Shown here: positions 60,517-64,000 of the stretch, piece by piece
Layout of the letters: every line of letters starts with the position of its first letter
Position numbering within the stretch: position 1 is the stretch's first letter
DNA from: Polytrichum commune
Lineage: Eukaryota; Streptophyta; Polytrichopsida; Polytrichales; Polytrichaceae
DNA length: 64,000 nt
NCBI GenBank assembly: GCA_950295325.1
Contig: OX485804.1
Span: 68,550,033-68,614,032, forward strand
Direction of reading: 5' to 3'
Notes under the pieces: model-generated
What the model was told of the DNA's origin: nothing
The model's database searches: none
What the model saw: the letters and a program-made list of their open reading frames with translations, nothing else
Program-made: the position numbers and the translations under genes

Positions 60517-61740
60517 ATGGCTACCATTAGAGCTCATAGATCCTTTGTTCCATTCACGTTGCCACTTCAAGATGATGGTCACGTAGGTGTCTTAGAGGAT
60601 CTTCTCAGTTTGAGGTTCAATCTCCAGACGGGAACCATGTATTTAGAGCAGGAGATGTTTTCTGCGGATGGACAAGTCCGTGAAACTATCTTGGTCCAAA
60701 AGAATAGAACTGACGAGGTTCTATGTGGATTTTAGGGCCTGGTTCGTTCAGAGTGATAGGTCTTTCTGAATCCCAAATGCAAGCTTCAACTGTTGTATTG
60801 ACAAACCAATGTGGCGCATCCACAGTTCAAATGCCAAATGTTCCAAATGTTAAATTGGAGCCTGCTGATAATATTGTGTGTTTATTATCAGATTCTGATG
60901 ATAATATTTGTGCAACCGTTGATATGTCGGACACATCGTCATTTCCTTTTAAAAATACTCCTTCTCAAGTCCCTTTGCATGCATCCAAATCGTCATGCAC
61001 TCCTTTGTCCAAGAAGTTTACTTGTCGCGACACACCTTCTCAACGTCCTCCACTACACCCTTCGTCTTCATCTATAGGGTTGACGATCATTGATGCCTTG
61101 AAATTCACTAAATCTAGGAAAAGGTCAAAGTCGGATCTTGCCTCAATTGATTTTGATAATATAGTGGTTCGCGATGTTAAGTACTTACCATCTTCTTTCG
61201 ATGGTGATATTTTATTTGTCTTACCCCCTGTACCACTTGGAGTTCCAAGTGCATATGGCCGCTCAATGGATGGCATGGACAAGATGTGCGATGGTCACCC
61301 TTGGTGTACCACCAAAACCACGAATATCCAAAACGACTTTGGATTGTCATTTAGACGATCTACTTGTGCAGGTCATCTCCAATGTCAGAATGATCACTGC
61401 GATTACATGCATCGCAATGGAGGTATGCGCAATACCACCGAGTGGGCAGGTTCAACTCATCTCCCATTTGTTGTGGGTGATGTAGCCCCTACTAGATCCA
61501 CTTTTGAATGTAAGGTATGCCGATCACCACCTGTGTGTATTGCTTTGTGTCATGCTCGCATACTTTATGTCCACTCCACATCTTCTGAGATGTCAAGGGC
61601 TTGCATTCATCTTGGTGTGTGTAGATAAGTTTTTAGATTGGGTTCCAATTAAGAAAACCACACAGGGAAGACCAAATGAGTGTCAGGTGTTACATCTAGG
61701 GATCACCATTGAGTTAGTTGATAAATTACAAGAGAATTAA
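60517..61740 (+). pseudogene. Cys/His-rich ORF, frameshifted and truncated
   Basis: Starts MATIRAHRSFVPF. The first frame stops at TTTTAG (60732), but the next frame continues at once (GPGSFRVIGLSESQ), as if one T were lost from a T run. The second frame then stays open to 61628. The C-terminal part is rich in Cys and His (CDGHPWCTTKTTNIQNDFGL, CAGHLQCQNDHCDYMH, FECKVCRSPPVCIALCH), suggesting zinc binding. After CIHLGV the frame breaks again and a third frame continues (DKFLDWVPIKKTTQG) to 61740. I do not know the family with certainty; the style is that of mobile-element proteins. Likely a decayed copy. Confidence 0.55.
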
Positions 61741-64000
61741 GATGTATTTAGGACAACAAACACAGGGAAGAAGACTTCTAGAGCGAGTTTTAGGATTGAT
61801 TCAATTAAGGTTGAGAGTCACTCACAGCAGTACATGCAATTGATCAGTCACTCCCTCACAACCCACTCTCATCAGTAATATCACTCTTATAATGTGTTTT
61901 GCAATTCAGGGAGTCACAGCTCAGCAATTGTCATTTGGTTACGCCATAGTCCTAGAAAACCCCAAGGCATGAACTCCTTGAGTGAACCATAGTCTCTTCA
62001 GTAAAGTAACCAAGTACCAAAAGGCCACACCACAATTAGTAAGAATATCATGTTCACAATTGACTCCTCCTATGGTTAAGTGATTGATTTAATAAAATTA
62101 AATAAAGACCACAGAAATGAATTATTTCCTTAGTCAGTTTTAGACTTAACACTATCACAGTGGAATTGAATGCATTAAAATAAATTATTAAAATTAACAA
62201 AAGTCTAACGTGTGACAGTAACCTAGTGACCGAGTCTAAGTGAAGTGAACTAAACCGGACCGGGACCGTAAGAGTCTAATCGGTAAGACCATAGTCTGCA
62301 CGGCACGGCCATAGTCTAGTCACCAGTAACAGTCACAAGTAACCAGTGTCAATTCACGTCTCATAGAGAGGGCCATAGTCTTAGTAACTAGTAACCAGTA
62401 GCCAGTAACTAGTAACCAATAACCAAGTCAGCGTCTTGTTCTCGGACTTGGAGGTGGCACCTTCTCCTTATATGCTTGCCTTACCAGTCTCTCCCAAACC
62501 ATATGGGTTAAAGGGGCTTACCTCTTCGCCGCAACTACACCGCCTCTCTTCACGATCAGTTGCGTCGGCTTCACCAAGGTAATTTGCAGGGTGATCTCTA
62601 TCGCCTTCTTTATATTTCGAGATTAATCTTGTAATCCCGCAGACTCCATAGCTTAAAGTTCCTCCTTTCTTTAATCCTTGGGTTGTTGTGTTGATCAACC
62701 TCACTCCATAATTGGGGAGATTTTCGGACACAATCGACTGAGTCTCGAGAATCTGCAAGTCTCACCAGTTACAGAATGACCTCCTTCGATTTTTCCTTGA
62801 TTGAATTGGAGAGTATTCTGTGAATCCCTCTGGAGCGTCCGGTGATTCTTTTGCAGTCTTGAACTTCAACTTGTTATTTCCCAAACTCACTGAATCATCT
62901 GTAACTACCTACTGGTTCTCTCCGATCATTATTTCCATGATCTCAATCTCTTCTCGAGGTTTAAAACGCACAGCGAACTGGTTAGGATTCTCCCCTCTTG
63001 AACTACTCAACTGGGCATTCCTAAAGTTACAATCTTCCTTTCACAGGTTTTAGATCTCAACGTGCACACTTATTGGAATCATGAATTATGTGAGAAGTTG
63101 TTGCTTAGGCATTTGCTCTGACTTCACATCAGATAGCTCAAGTTCGCCACAGCCAAGTCACTTGGCCGATCACACCCAAAGAAAAGTAGTGTCACTCCTA
63201 CAAGTTTCATTCACTTCACTACCAAGGGAGACGACACACTACTCGCCATTACTTCTCACTGTACTCATAAGATTAAGGGTGGTTACTTCACTCCTTTCTC
63301 AAGAGGGATTCACCGCACCATCATACTCAAACTCAAACAGATATTAGAATTATATATCCGAGGTTCTCTCAGACTGATTCTGCAAGACCACTTCAATGGG
63401 TGGACAATTATTCTCGATTAAAGTAGGTGTTCACACTTCTGAAACCTACGAATATGTTGCAACATCAACTGCAGTAGCACGGTGACAGAAACTCCCTCTG
63501 ACATTCTATGCACCAGACAGAGGGACACTTACAGACTATCCCAATCTCCTTTGACAGGATTCAAGACACAATCCGTGTATCTTCTCAAACAATCTCCTTT
63601 CACCGGATTACATTGTTAAAGCACCTCCTCGTACTTAGATACATTCACCACACGATTTATTACAACTAGAGGCTTTCAGGACAATTCATGGAATTCCATT
63701 CACTTCAATGAACCCGGAAGGATCGCTTCCTTCTCAGAAGAGACTCTACATTCCCACAAGCAATTCTTCTCAATTCCCTTGAGAGAAACAACCACACATC
63801 AAGACTCACTCCCTTCACAGGAATAAGGTATCATAAATTCAATCTGGATTCTTCCCGAACCAGGAAAGTACAATTTTGATGTAAACGATTCACGACAAGC
63901 ACCAACACAACATATTTAATCCTCACACACACAAGTAATAATATAGCTTCACGCTTATGATATTATGTAGGGTAAAAATATACATTCAAAAGGGCTTCAC
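61741..64000. other. No supported gene; short repeats
   Basis: CAGTAACCAGTA-type short repeats at 62320-62430; otherwise no structure beyond short ORFs without recognisable motifs. Confidence 0.4.

Noticed and set aside
1-64000. Bacterial or viral origin of the window because of ParB/methyltransferase genes
   Set aside because: Genes are consistently interrupted by GT-AG introns with matched phases, and telomere, CACTA and Mutator features are eukaryotic.

Overview
This looks like nuclear DNA of a eukaryote in the plant lineage. The genes are split by GT-AG introns, the intergenic sequence is AT-rich, there are interstitial plant-type telomere repeats (CCCTAAA), and CACTA-type and Mutator-type elements are present. 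A VWA/alpha-kinase gene and genes pairing a ParB-like with a DNA-methyltransferase-like domain are unusual for flowering plants. I infer an early-diverging streptophyte (charophyte alga, bryophyte or fern-like), with low confidence in the exact group. Most of the window is repeats and transposable elements. I see no rRNA, tRNA or CRISPR.

Left part (1-28.4 kb). A CACTA-like right end lies near 4.08 kb and a CACTA-like left end at 26.17 kb. A ~695-bp block near 0.3-0.96 kb is duplicated at 27.75-28.44 kb. Degenerate antisense ORFs (4.2-5.6 kb) are interrupted by a short inverted-repeat element. A minisatellite lies at 6.0-6.7 kb. A five-exon minus-strand VWA/alpha-kinase gene (10.3-15.6 kb) can be assembled with all splice phases agreeing. 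A 1.29-kb fold-back Mutator-like element with a 9-bp target duplication lies at 17.09-18.38 kb, with more copies at 18.5 and 44.1 kb. A ~62-bp-period array of palindromes lies near 20.7 and 22 kb.

Main discovery (28.8-59.4 kb). A minus-strand gene with a ParB-like domain and a permuted (beta-class-like) methyltransferase domain begins at 59.35 kb, is cut inside exon 8 at 54.91 kb, and resumes in the same codon frame at 29.94 kb. Between the halves sits one ~24.97-kb segment bounded by inverted termini beginning ATGGGGATATTAACTAAAAT and by a 4-bp duplication CCTA. I read it as a giant DNA transposon. Inside it are (i) a spliced DDE-like, DUF7869-like putative transposase (51.4-54.4 kb, plus), (ii) a huge minus-strand gene whose phases predict a ParB-like / methyltransferase-like / acidic linker / FCP1-type phosphatase polypeptide of about 1,760 residues (31.7-38.65 kb), (iii) a small unidentified gene (30.6-31.15 kb), and (iv) about 22 copies of a 22-bp palindrome (arms CCCACGGGTG) seen nowhere else in the window. 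The interrupted gene also carries an in-frame TGA and a probable 1-base frameshift, so it is a pseudogene. Its first intron holds nine copies of a different palindrome (GGTTTCGGTACCGAAACC core) at a 136-bp period. The pairing of a ParB-like gene with a private palindrome family therefore occurs twice here, which suggests nested elements of one undescribed superfamily.

Right end (59.4-64 kb). A short antisense ORF, a frameshifted Cys/His-rich ORF (60.5-61.7 kb), and about 2 kb with no recognisable gene.
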